A DNA stretch of 64,000 bases, taken from contig NMRA01000297.1 of NCBI GenBank assembly GCA_002633005.1, positions 338,993 through 402,992 of the forward strand, written 5' to 3'. This document shows positions 48,701 to 58,382 of this stretch, one piece after another. The stretch comes from Phoronis australis. Lineage: Eukaryota; Phoronida; Phoronidae. The notes beneath the pieces are model-generated. The model saw nothing but the letters and a program-made list of their open reading frames with translations, was not told the origin of the DNA and searched no databases. A program made the position numbers and the translations under genes. Each line of letters opens with the position of its first letter. Position 1 is the stretch's first letter.

Positions 48701-51700
48701 CTACCTATCTGCCTGACCATCAATATAACTTCATGTACCTACCTATCTTCATGCCCATCATTATAACTACCAGTACGTAACTATCTACCTGTCCATGATT
48801 ATAAAAACATGTTCTTACCTACCTGCTTACCCATCGTTATAACTACATGTACTTCCTACCTGCCTGCCTGCCATTATAACTACATGTACCTACCCATATG
48901 CCTGCCCATCAATATAACTACCTGTACCTACGTATCAGCCTGCCCATCATTATATCGACATGTACCTAACTATATGCCTGCCCGTCATTATAACTACATA
49001 AACCTACCTTTCTCTCTGCCTTCCATTATAACTCCGTGTACCTACTTATCTGCCTGCCCATTATTATAACTACATGTACCTACGTATCAGCCTGCCCATG
49101 ATTATATTTACGTGTACCTAAATATCTGCCTGTTCATCATTATTACTACATGTACCTACCTATCTGCCTGCACATCAATATAACTACATGTACCTACCTA
49201 TCTGCCTGCCCATCATTTTAACTACATGTACCAATCTATCTGCCTGCACATCATTATAACTACATGTACTTACCTTTCTGCCTGCCCATTATTTTAATTA
49301 CATGTACCTACCTATCTGCCCACCAATCATTATAACTACATGTATCTACCTATCTGCCTGCCTATCATTATAACTACATCTACCTACCTTTCTGGCTGCC
49401 CATCAGTATAACAACTTGTACCTATCTGTCTGCCTACCCATCATTATACCTACATGTGCCTACGTATCAGCCTGCCCATGATTATAACTACATGTACCTA
49501 AATATCTGCCTGCTCATCATTATTACTACATGTACCTACCTATCTGCCTGCACATCAATATAACTACATGTACCTACCTATCTGCCTGCCCATCATTTTA
49601 ACTATATGTACCAATCTATCTGCCTGCACATCATTATAACTACATGTACCTACCTATCTGTCCACCAATCATTATAACTACATGTATCTACCTATCTGCC
49701 TGCCTATCATTATAACTACATCTACCTACCTTTCTGGCTGCCCATCAGTATAACAACATGTACCTATCTGTCTGCCTACCCATCATTATACCTACATGTG
49801 CCTACCTATCTATTTGCCTATCATTATACCTAAGTCCCTTATCAGCCTACCTACCTACCAAACTACCTACTTATTCGTCTCTCTCTAAGTGAAGGGACTA
49901 CGTTCATGAGTAAAGCAGCTGTGTTGTTCGGGTAGCAGCATCATTTCTTACACAGAACAATAAATTCCTGATAGCTCTGGTCAAAGTTGCAAGTCAAAGC
50001 AATCTATACGTATGACCTTCCTTCTTAACTTTCGCACCCAACCAGAAGGCAGACGTGTAATTTGCGTTGAGTGAGAATAGGTAATGTTCAGCTATGGTGA
50101 TCGCACGGGATTGGCCAGGATATGGCAGTGATTGGCCAAATAATAGCAGTGATTGGCCAGAATATAGGTATGATTGGCCAGAATATAGCAGTGATTGGCC
50201 AGGATATAGCAGTTCTTTTCACGAATATGCTGCTCTAATAGTTGTAATACAGCTAATAAGACTCGTATGAAATGTTGTCTTAAGCGGCTGATGTGCATTC
50301 AGGCGTCTTACCTGCCTCGTTCATAACATTCACACCTGAACGTGGAATTCACTTACTGTATGAGCAGTGAAAGGAATACTCAAGCATCGAAAGTAACTAT
50401 GAACTGATATTCAATCCTACAATAGTCTTTTGGTGCTTTCAGTTGGCTGCTACATTTCGGATTGGAACCAGCAAAAAGGGGATTAGGAATTCCAAACCTG
50501 CAGATGTTAATGATATTGCATTTGCCTGACAAGGGATATATCCTTTGTGAAAGTGTTAAATTTTCCTCATCCCATCGGCGTCGGTTGAACGCGCCGGAGT
50601 TCTTTAGATGACTTTTTATAGAGATTATAAGATTTTGATTGTATATTTATCTCAACAGCAGTTACCGATAACAGTAGTGTCCGAGCACAATGCGAAAGAC
50701 GTCATGTTGGATATAAAAGCTGAAAACTTCTACAATCCACCAAGCTCTATCCACGAAGAGGTGTCCCGAGAAATTCAAGCTTTCAAATTCTACAGTAGCG
50801 TGTTAGTTAAGGTAACTATGGCTCTGTCGGTCTTAGGAATAGATTCATGGCCTTAAAGATCAACCAACAAACTACAGCAGGCAGTACTCAGACACCAGGT
50901 TCAGTATCAGTATCGATGTACCTTGAAAATACGAATATAGACTCATTTTTAAAACTTCGGAAAGCTATATTTCGTGCTCCATTTTACTAATCTGAGTTAT
51001 TCTAAGGGACTTTTAATGTTACGAGTGACACAGGGGGAAAGGTCGAAACAACATACATCTTACAAGAGACTGGTCATTTTCAGGCGAAACAATGTTAGAC
51101 AGTGTTTCTTGTTTGCTCAAAGCGTTTTGAATAGTGGGTTTATGTAAACAATTGGATGCAATGTGAGCAAAAAGGTGAATTAAAAGGAAGAAGACTGAAA
51201 CGAATTTTATCACATTTTGATAGCACAGTTTCACTTTACTCATACCTTTCATTTTAGCTTAAGTTTACGAAAAACACATAGCTACATAGTAAACGAGCTC
51301 TCAGTATATCTGGAGTTAGACCCACGCGTTTAAAACTGAAACAATTGAGTAAAACCGAGGAAAACAGTTTTAACATTTCTGTAAGGGAGATCTGAAACTT
51401 TTTCCGTAAGAAAAGATCGACGTATACAATCCAAAACTAATCATTTAATGATATACCAGAGTAAAAAGACTGGGTACAAATGGACAGTTTAAGGCACGCG
51501 TATTCGCGTATGCCTACAAGCACAATACCTTAACAACTATTTTCTTTAAAACGACTATTATTTCCATTATAGAAACATTGTCCTAAACGTGCGCATACAC
51601 TATTACGCCATTACTGTAGAAGTCTTGGGGCCGACTGACTTAGCTAAGGCTATCTTACCACATGTGGAAGTTCCAAATTTGGACTTTGAGATAAATCTAA

Positions 51701-54700
51701 GACTTAATTTAAAAAATGAACTTAAATCAGATCCTTGGAACAGGTCTCTGAACTATAGCTACTGCAACTTACTATAGCACGGCAGGGAGTGTTTCATAAT
51801 TCTGACCCTAAATTGTTACAATTCTTATGACATTTCCTGATGTAATAATTTTAGCCTGCTTGGATTTTTTAGAGGATACAAGTGGCACGTGGCTTTATTC
51901 TAAAATGATGAACCTCACATATATGTTTATAAACAATGCGAGCAGGTGATCTGGTACACGTTGTACTAGACGTGCGGAGGCCTTCAAGGGAACTCATTAC
52001 ACTGATCACCTGTGACCAATTTTATAGTTAAAAAAGCTACGATGCAGACTAAAATTCGGTGAAATAAGTCTGCATCATCCGACCCTCACCCAGTCAAGTG
52101 CATGAGATGATTTTTTTGTCATTATAAGTTGGTGGTTTGCTGACTTTTGACGTGGGTGAACGGAGTTCGTTTGCCTGATCCTACCGTTCGACCATAATGG
52201 ATAGCCAGCAGAAACTCGAGCCCCAAGGGAAATGTACCAAAGATCTTGGAAGCGCACCCCTTTTCAAACTGTCCATTCAAACTATTACCATGATCAAATC
52301 AACTTTCTCTAAACTTTCTCCTGGTAACGTGAATCATGTCCTTAGGTCTCAATTTAACTCTCCGAAATAGACGAAATTGTAACCAAATTTTCAGAAACCT
52401 TTTTCTCCTCTACTCCATTCTGTTAGACGTTATCTGGTATCCAAAAAAGTAACAAATGGATCATCCTCCGGACTGGAAACTTTGCTCGGAACTGTTTTCT
52501 TGTGTAAACAGTGATCACTGAAAAATGCACCGTTGTAGACACCCAACAATGCCGTTGACCTCGCATAAAAATCAACTAAACTTACTGATTATGAAACGGA
52601 GCAAGACTTTGTAAAACAGTCAGCAACATCGCTTACGTCATACTTTGACTATTTGGTTTCATTTCGAATTAAAAATCCTAAGTTTAGACTTAAAACACAC
52701 TCCAAAGCTTTTTGTCATACTGGAACTTGGTATCCTAGTTCAATAGTTTCCTAATAGTATTTGTACCTGTAATATGACCGATGACCTGTCTCAGGTGAAA
52801 AAACACTTTGAAAGTGCCAGTAACAGATCAGCGACGGACGCTCTAGTCTCGACAACAGTGAACACTTTTGTTCAACGCGAAAAACAACGATATGGTGGTC
52901 GCTTGTCTATTGGGAGGATAAACGTTTTGGAAAAAAGACATATACAATTCACCTGCTTCGTTGCGAGGAATTACAGAGTCTGGCTCTTTAACACATATTC
53001 TCTCCTGGTAAGTAGAATTTTTATGCACCCACATATTTATATGTGGTCGCATATTGCCGTCATCTCTGTCTGGGCGTCTGGGCGTCCGGGTTTCCGGGCG
53101 TGCGGCGTTCGCGGCTGTATCTCCTAAACCCCTTGCAGGATCGTATTGAAATTTGGCAGGTGTGTTCCTAGGAGGTCTACGACGGAGGGTGACGAGTTTC
53201 GGACAGACCTAAAAACCGCTGTGCCCCACAGTGGCAATTTTATTTTTTTACGTTTATCGCTGTATCTTCAAAGTTACTCAACAGATTTCCATAAAATTTG
53301 GCACATAGACATCCATTAGTGCTAGCCATTCATCTTCGGATAGATTCAAGGTTTTTTACGCCACCTAGTGGCCATTTTTTGTTGTTTTTGACTATGTTTT
53401 GTGGTGTTCGTCCCTCTGTCAACAAAGCCACTCTAAGGATGATTTTGAAATTTGGCATACTTTATATGAACGGGACGGTTGCCGATGATTTTCTCATGAC
53501 TTCGACTACTGGGGCGCCTCCTAGTGGCGTTTTTTTTGCACCTCTACCTGTATCCCCTAAGCCCTCTGCAGGATCTTTATTAAATTAAGAACGTGTATTT
53601 ATATGAAGTTAACAAGAGACGACTTTTAGACTGATCCGATGAACACTGTGTCCCCTAGTGGCAATTTCGTTTTTTTGTTTTCCTCTGTTTCTCTGAAGTT
53701 CGTCAATGACTTTTAATTAAAGTTAGTAAATGGCTTTCTTTTAAAGAAACGATGACATTTTTTGGTTTTTATACGGATTCGATGTATTTTGTGCCATCTA
53801 GTGGCCATTTTAATGACACTGATAAGCAACCTAAAAGCACACCATTTGCGATGCATTCGTGGATGCATTTCAACGCACCGCGTTGCTCTTGTTTTATTAA
53901 GCAAATGCCACGTAACTTGTGTACATGGGACGCATGAAGACGCCTGCAAATACAGATATGGCGAAATGGGACCATTTTACTTCGTACGCCAACACGGGCA
54001 ACTACGTTGTGTTTCTTTAATGAAAGTATCCTGAAGATATTTTCTCAAAATTTCGGATTGAAAGCTTTCGTAAGTTTCACCCGAATTGTTTATCACTTTT
54101 TAGAACCACATAAGATCGCTCTCAACCATGCATCGCCAAAAAGTAACCAGCCTTGAACACAAGAGATTGGAGTGTAGTGACGTAACTTGAACTAACTGCA
54201 GCGCTTTCTATAGACATATGTGCAAATTGACTACCCTTTAGGAAATCAACTTGTGATATAGACCGCTTATCGTTACCCAGCATGTTCTCTATCAGAATTA
54301 GATTATGGGTTTGCAAAGTAGTGGCAGTTCATTCACACTTCTGACCATGCTCGCTACGCATTAAAAGACCGAGCCATGATAAACCAACATGCTGTGCCTT
54401 TTGTAAAACAGGAAACTGTTTGAAACGAACTTCATAACTGTAGGTGGTATAAATAAAAAGTTGTTCTTGATGAGGGAAACTGTTTCTCCTTAATATATAC
54501 TGTGGTGATTTAACAAAAATACTAAAGTTGTTTGCGCAGTGAACTTCTTCTAAGATTAAACAAGTAAAGTATCGGACAGTTCGTATATTAATTGGTAAAA
54601 AACATACTAGAATTTTATAAGAAGTCTTTCCGGAGCGTGTACCTGACTTGCTTTCGTCACTTGCTTTTTGTTGGAGTGCCGTGTGATTGTGTTCATATGC

Positions 54701-57389
54701 AAAACTAGAAGCAGCTTGATCAGGAATTTTACTTGGTCATAAACAAGGTCAGAGCACCGTCTTACCCAATTATCGCTTCAGAGATCTAGATAACCAAAAT
54801 ATCAACGAATCACAATATAATGTAGACCCTGTACAACGTGTCTTTATCTACACTGTACCTGAAACTTAAATTATAGGTTCTGATCAGCCTATTGACCTTC
54901 GCGCCACTCGTCTATGACGCTAAGTCGACAGTTCCTAGAGTACGTACAGAGATGAAGCTGCTGCTCACGTGCATTACAACACGACTAGCTACACGCTCCA
55001 TGATTCCTCCTGTCTGTTTCCTCACCTTCTTGGCAAGTATCTTACCAATCGTGTCCTTGCATCGATTGTATCATTTTCTTAAACTTAGACTGCAAATAGG
55101 TGAGAAGCGTCTGCGTAACAAACACGTGTTAACAAAATCATACTTTTAAAATGCAGATCCTGGTCCAACTGAGGAAAGCAATTTTTAATGCATTTTATTA
55201 AATGAGCTGTCTCTGTTTACCATTTCTGAAACACCGATTCTTTAAGGGCCCACAGTCTTGGGTTGACTGAAGGAATATGCATTGTGATGTACGCAGCAGC
55301 TTTCAAAATAAACTGTACAACATCAAAGTTTCACACTGCGCCTAAGTATCCATTTATTTTTTACTACACTCTGTTTAAATGTTGGCTAAATCTCGATAGC
55401 TGTTGCTTCAACCATGTTTTTCTAATTTACGAACTTATGACGACTTTCTTCACAAGTCAATTACACAAGTAGCGGCTATGCAAAATTTTGTCACGAATAC
55501 TGCAAAATTTCGTCTGAACTGCTATATGATTCTGTCAATTGTTTATCCAAGTTTGATTTCTGTCGATACATGTCCAGTTTATTTTGAAACAAATGTAACA
55601 GCGCCCGTCATTCACCTTGAGTTCCGCAATCAATGAGTACGAATTTCGTAACACCCTTACATGTGTCTCTCACGGGGAGTAGTGTCTTTTGGTGCCCTCT
55701 AGCAAGCATGTGCTAGATTTTCCAAACTTTTGTACTGCAATTCTTGGTTGAGAGTTGCTGGTTGACGGTAATCGACTGATCGTTTGTGGCATCAAAATAC
55801 TGAAGACATGCAGTATAAAACCCTTCAAAGAACGGCAATGAGAGCATCTGTCAAGAGACCTTCCGTGGTTACTTTTCACTCCATCTAATAAACGGAAGGA
55901 ATCCCTTCAAGAGAAGAAAACGTCACGTCTTAGTAGGGGCCTACTTAGGTAAACATGATGCACGACCTAATACTTAGGTCAACATAATTAACTCGTACGG
56001 AAATGATTACTCGTTTTTCGAGTAAATTAATTGTTTTCAATGAAATTCCTTGCAAGTCATTTTCGAATTCAGTCGGGGTTGGCCAGAACAATTGAAGTTT
56101 GAAGATTTACTTTCACGTATTTTACCTGTTTATAAACTGTGTTCTTCTTAACCTATTTTTTTCATGTAGATCTGCTCATGCTATACAATGTCATACAGAT
56201 TTGCCTATGCTATACAATGTCATATAGAACTGCACATGCTACACACAGTCATATAGATCTGCTCATGCTACACAATGTCATATAGATCTGCCCATGCTAC
56301 ACAATGTCATGTAGATTTGCCCATGCTATATATGCAATGTCATATAGATCTGCTCATGCTATACAACGTCATGTAGATATGTCCATGCTGCACAATATAG
56401 ATCTTCCCATGCTATACAATGTCATATAGATCTGCCCACGCTATACAATGTCATGCAGATCTGCACATGCTACACAATCTCATATAGATCTGCCCATGCT
56501 ATACAATGTCATATACATATAGATCTGCCCGTGTTACACAATGTCATGTAGATTTGCCCATGCTATGCAATGTCATATAGATCTGCTCATGCTATACAAC
56601 GTCTTGTAGATATGTTCATACTACACAATGTCTTATAAATCTGTCCATGCTACACAATGTCATATAGATCTGCCCATGCTATACAATGTCATATAGATCT
56701 GCTCACGCTATACAGTGTCATATAGATCTGCCCATGCTATACAATGTCATATCGTCTATAAAAATCATTTGTGAAAGTTAAAAAACATGAACCCTGTACG
56801 GACTCTTGCAGAAGCCTGTAATACTTCAGGATGATCTGACACATTCTACGTCCTAGGTTCATTCTTAAATATATCACGATATCCATGTCTGGGTGCGAGA
56901 GCAAAAGAATTAATCATTTTCGTGTTTAGCCAATCAAAATACGGTGAAAGGCACATTTAAGCCTTCAACCACTAATGCGTTCAAACGCAACGCTGATGAC
57001 AGCTTTCTAAGCAGCGGATCCCTTTCACCTGTAGTGATGACGATGCTGATGATGCTGATGGTGATTGCCACGATGTTGATTACATTGAGTAGGATATTGA
57101 TGGTGCTAATGACGACATTGTTGATGATGATCCAGTGAGCAGTACACGTGTCTTGTTTTTGTTTCAGGACTTTTACTTTGTGTACGTAATGTGCATGACA
57201 GGGTTGCTAGCTCTGCAATTTTGTATAGCTTCTGCTGTGACTGATAAAGGGAAAACAGACCTCATTAACGAACTAGACATTTACGCAGGTGGCTTTCACG
57301 GGATGGTTTTGGTTCTGTTCAATACCAGCTATTTCGCCTTCATTGGCTCAGCTGTAAGTAGTCCCAGATGTGCCGCTCATGAAAGGTAG
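36626..57389 (+). CDS. Pentameric ligand-gated ion channel subunit, Cys-less (multi-exon)
   Basis: Six exons (36626-36754, 37210-37416, 50659-50811, 52795-53007, 54877-55032, 57168-57353 or to the in-frame stop at 57389) give about 348 residues with no stop or frameshift. All junctions are phase 0. The extracellular part has VVVRLEFLKIHEVD, then FWNPRLTVVNM, then ELRYFPFDIQ, the loop signature of the family. The loop lacks both cysteines. M1 is split across exons 4 and 5 and M2 is in exon 5 (EMKLLLTC...IPP). M3 (FYFVYVMCMTGLLALQFC) and M4 (FHGMVLVLFNTSYFAFIG) are in exon 6, joined by a short intracellular loop. Known members form cation- or anion-selective pentamers in the plasma membrane; the ligand cannot be inferred. 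The signal-peptide exon was not identified, and a small last exon may follow. Confidence 0.82.
37210..37416 (+). CDS. Channel exon 2, with FPFD motif
   Basis: 69 codons from an acceptor TTTTTAAAG (an upstream CAG at 37190 would put the exon in the wrong phase) to donor GTAGGT. It contains DFWNPRL, VVVYKKK and ELRYFPFDIQ. The last is the diagnostic strand before M1. Cysteines normally present on either side of the FPFD stretch are absent. Confidence 0.83.
37780..37985. repeat. GCGTAAAGTAATTATTT-type repeats, left of the DIRS element
   Basis: At least six imperfect copies of a motif around GGCGTAAAGTAATTA or its reverse complement, such as AATTACTTTACG. Related copies lie at about 43031-43115, beyond the other end of the DIRS element. 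This suggests that the element entered one such repeat tract. Confidence 0.65.
37990..38130 (-). repeat. DIRS end repeat, outer copy
   Basis: It shares ATGTTGCAGAGTAAAACAAG, ATGTCATTTATTATGACGTA and GACTCTGCAAGATGGGC with 38580-38710, about 590 bases away in the same orientation. Split direct repeats at the 3' side are a feature of the Ngaro/DIRS group. Confidence 0.8.
38580..38710 (-). repeat. DIRS end repeat, inner copy
   Basis: Direct copy of 37990-38130 with about ten differences. The unique segment between the two copies (38131-38579) has no recognisable gene. A 150-codon hydrophobic minus-strand frame (37999-38451) spans part of it and is probably fortuitous. Confidence 0.8.
38996..40037 (-). 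pseudogene. DIRS tyrosine recombinase, frameshifted at the nucleophile
   Basis: The 40037-39687 frame holds the N-terminal core-binding region (LLRASLAPSTLQSS...). The 39679-38996 frame holds the catalytic domain, with FHAFLRVGEFT (first catalytic Arg) and SHSFRIGAAT (H-x-x-R), then RRWKSDA. The expected Tyr segment, normally about ten residues after this point, is not in frame. A NYIRM-like segment appears in the next frame just after an AAAA run near 39138-39141, consistent with a single-base indel. In live elements this enzyme joins the circular DNA intermediate to the target. Confidence 0.78.
39986..41223 (-). pseudogene. DIRS reverse transcriptase / RNase H, broken
   Basis: Recognisable blocks on the minus strand include FSQFQYQSITDAIHHG (start of the polymerase palm region, about 41190-41130) and FTLRNLQSLIGPLNFAC (thumb, near 40650). 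Further blocks are LNKEARADLW, an RNase H-like region (40346-40564) and HFRARHIPGYTNIIADALSR (RNase H end, about 40140-40070). These match the order in DIRS-group polyproteins. Frame changes occur near 40910, 40570 and 40340. The part upstream of 41206 was displaced by the TTAA element, and the continuation near 42870-43000 is poorly preserved. Confidence 0.75.
41211..42865. mobile_element. TTAA-flanked DNA transposon, copy 2 (1,655 bp), nested in DIRS
   Basis: The ends AGGAATATGCCACCCG and (opposite strand) AGGAGCATGCCACCC match copy 1 at 22192-24146. TTAA lies at 41207-41210 and 42866-42869. Much of the interior aligns with copy 1, for example CCACTGGCCGGGATAAC and the TTTACATCGAA region, but a few hundred bases present near 22500-22900 in copy 1 are shorter here. 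An 81-codon minus-strand frame (41433-41678) begins MTGYQFELDHSDEE, resembling the acidic N-terminal sequence of Kolobok-related proteins. No complete transposase is present. Confidence 0.8.
43031..43140. repeat. GTAAAGTAATTATTTTACGCC-type repeats, right of the DIRS element
   Basis: It contains GTAAAGTAATTATTTTACGC and AAGTTACTTTACGCC motifs like those at 37780-37985, and so flanks the DIRS insertion on its other side. Confidence 0.6.
43141..47072. other. Intronic DNA without recognisable gene
   Basis: Frames at 43424-43663 (plus, 79 codons) and 43886-44068 (minus, 60 codons) have no known domain. A 9-bp-stem hairpin AGCACCGCA-GAGACAA-TGCGGTGCT lies at 43671-43695. A comparatively GC-rich stretch lies near 46570-46760. 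I see no RNA gene. Confidence 0.4.
47073..47693. repeat. 310-bp tandem duplication with an N at the junction
   Basis: 47073-47382 and 47384-47693 are almost identical (one visible change, CATACAG against CGTACAG). The single undetermined base is N at 47383. An exact duplication ending at an N usually means a mis-joined contig overlap rather than a biological duplication. Confidence 0.9.
47829..47921. repeat. 32-bp tandem repeat, about 2.9 copies
   Basis: The unit contains TTATTCCAACAATGCCACAC and CCAGACCGGTA and is repeated with one or two changes. Translated reading frames across it are repetitive artefacts. Confidence 0.9.
48586..49832. repeat. 38-bp minisatellite, about 33 copies
   Basis: The unit is roughly CATCATTATAACTACATG followed by TACCTACCTATCTGCCTGCC, with many point changes. 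The last 0.75 kb also shows a longer repeat: a block of about ten units starting near 49080 recurs from about 49455 with the same unit-specific variants (for example TACCAATCTATC and CATCTACCTACCTTTC). Local tandem duplication therefore occurred within the array. Confidence 0.92.
50109..50213. repeat. 21-bp tandem repeat, five copies
   Basis: The unit is GATTGGCCAGAATATAGCAGT with small changes, at exactly 21-base spacing (starts 50109, 50130, 50151, 50172, 50193). Since 21 is a multiple of three, the minus-strand frame (50092-50298) stays open and would encode ANHCYIL repeats. It lies in the second intron, so translation is unlikely. Confidence 0.9.
50659..50811 (+). CDS. Channel exon 3
   Basis: 51 codons between acceptor CTCAACAG and donor GTAACT, phase 0 at both sides. 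It encodes QLPITVVSEHN (the strand following FPFDIQ), a variable acidic stretch and FKFYSSVLVK, matching the region before the last extracellular strands. Confidence 0.78.
52795..53007 (+). CDS. Channel exon 4, start of M1
   Basis: 71 codons after the acceptor CTGTCTCAG, ending at donor GTAAGT, phase 0. It ends with IQFTCFVARNYRVWLFNTYSLL: the strand-10 / pre-M1 region with conserved Arg and Asn, and the first half of M1. Confidence 0.82.
53020..53840. repeat. Decayed periodic repeat in channel intron 4
   Basis: Blocks like CACCTAGTGGCCATTTTTTG recur at about 53355, 53520 (CTAGTGGCGTTTTTTTTG), 53655 and 53800. They are interleaved with CTGTATCTCCTAAACCCC / TGCAGGATC and GAAATTTGGCA blocks (53118, 53145, 53445, 53550). 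The spacing is irregular (about 130-170 bases), as expected of an old tandem array or a multi-copy element worn down by mutation. No coding role is seen. Confidence 0.65.
54877..55032 (+). CDS. Channel exon 5, M1 end to M2
   Basis: 52 codons from acceptor AAATTATAG. It encodes VLISLLTFAPLVYDA (second half of M1), a basic linker, EMKLLLTCITTRLATRSMIPP (M2 region) and VCFLTFL. It ends at GCAAGT (55033-55038), a consensus GC donor, which keeps phase 0 and joins directly to DFYFVY. A GT donor at 55100 would shift the frame. Confidence 0.77.
56166..56757. repeat. 29-bp satellite, about 20 copies
   Basis: The unit is TATAGATCTGCCCATGC followed by TATACAATGTCA, with frequent small changes. Most units contain AGATCT. 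It lies in channel intron 5, the one with the GC donor. Confidence 0.92.
57033..57131. repeat. GATGATGCT-rich simple sequence
   Basis: Imperfect GAT/GCT triplet repeats just upstream of channel exon 6. They yield a Met/Leu-rich false frame. Confidence 0.75.
57168..57353 (+). CDS. Channel exon 6, M3 to M4
   Basis: 62 codons after a strong acceptor (TTTGTTTCAG), phase 0. M3 is FYFVYVMCMTGLLALQFCIASA. A short loop (DKGKTDLINELDIYAGG) follows, then M4 FHGMVLVLFNTSYFAFIG. The frame ends at donor GTAAGT or, if read through, at the stop near 57389, which would add about 12 residues. Confidence 0.8.
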
Positions 57390-57539
57390 AATGTGGACAA
57401 ATTAACTTGCGGTTTGATCAACTTAATTTTGCTCATAAAAATTTGTGAACTGGTTAGCTACTTGATGAGAAAGACAGCCCTTAAACAGTACACACCATGG
57501 ATTTTTGCACATTTCGAATTACCGGTGGCCACAGACTAA

Positions 57540-58382
57540 ATGTATGACGTAAAATTTAGCCAAATCCATGATTATTTTGTGTCATTAGCTCGAAATTTTG
57601 ATTTCTTTTTCAATTTTGCCAATTTTCACATTTCCCGCCATGTGACATCATGGGTTGAACACAAGAGATCAGCGACTAGCATTGAACAACGGCGGAGAGT
57701 AGGGAATTTGAAAGCGACAACGATTATGAGCAAGAAATGAACAAATACTATGAAGAAACGTACGAGAATGTTGGCCAGGATGACGAAATGGGGTTGCACG
57801 AAAGCGCGAACGAATTTGATATGTTTTCAGCTGCGTACTTTTCTACTTTGAGGCCTTACGAACTGGATCCTCCCGCGAGAGAAGCGGCCTCGGGCTCGGC
57901 CAGTCAACCCACTCATCCAACAGACGATCTCGAATAAAGACCCGATGTTTCTGAATAGTAAATATTGTCCTTTATTGAACCAGGCCTTCATCGTAACATC
58001 TCCTCTGACTGGAGTCGAAACACGACTCTTCAAAGTGGGCAGAACACAGAGTGGCACCGGACAGAATCGCTTGGTCCACGCTGAGGTCCCACACTCTCGT
58101 TCGGCGCACGAAGCGATGCCACTACTGCGCAACTTTGGCGTCCTTCGGAACAACCAGGTTACGGAACACCGAGACGTTCTCCGTCTGATTGCTGTTGCTG
58201 CAGCCTCCGCAAACACATCTTTTCATCCCTCTACGAACCTTCTCGACGCAAAATATACTTTATTTTCACTTCACTCTATACACTTAGTTGCTGATCCGAA
58301 CAGTGTGCAGAACGACTTGGGTTCAACCCATGACGTTGTACATAATTATTATTTTTTTCAATTTTTACGTGTTTCTTTATGA
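57540..58382 (+). other. Cluster of unassigned reading frames
   Basis: A Tyr- and Glu-rich acidic frame (57737-57937, MNKYYEETYENVGQDDEM..., ending TDDLE) is followed by a 145-codon frame (57945-58382). The latter is overlapped on the opposite strand by a 129-codon frame (57827-58216). The local base composition is more balanced than around it, which favours old coding sequence. The RPYELDPP stretch faintly resembles leader sequences of invertebrate transposon-derived proteins. I cannot decide the strand or family. Confidence 0.3.

Larger units (their letters stand above)
37417..50658. other. 13.2-kb intron of the channel gene
   Basis: A phase-0 intron filled with mobile and tandem DNA: GCGTAAAGTAATTATTT repeats, a DIRS element with a nested TTAA element, a 310-bp tandem duplication with an N, a 32-bp repeat, a 38-bp minisatellite and a 21-bp repeat. 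It carries most of the growth of this locus. Confidence 0.75.

Noticed and set aside
48809-49069. 86-codon frame of LP, YMPA and similar repeats
   Set aside because: It is produced by the 38-bp minisatellite and breaks in neighbouring units.
51573-51777. Open frame with acceptor-like ATTATAG inside channel intron 3
   Set aside because: It ends in a stop without a donor, its only long frame needs phase 2, and exons 3 and 4 already join cleanly in phase 0. It is not supported as an exon.
55033-55149. Extension of channel exon 5 to the GT donor at 55100
   Set aside because: It ends in phase 1, which does not fit exon 6, and adds about 22 residues between M2 and M3 that the family lacks. The GC donor at 55033 fits better.
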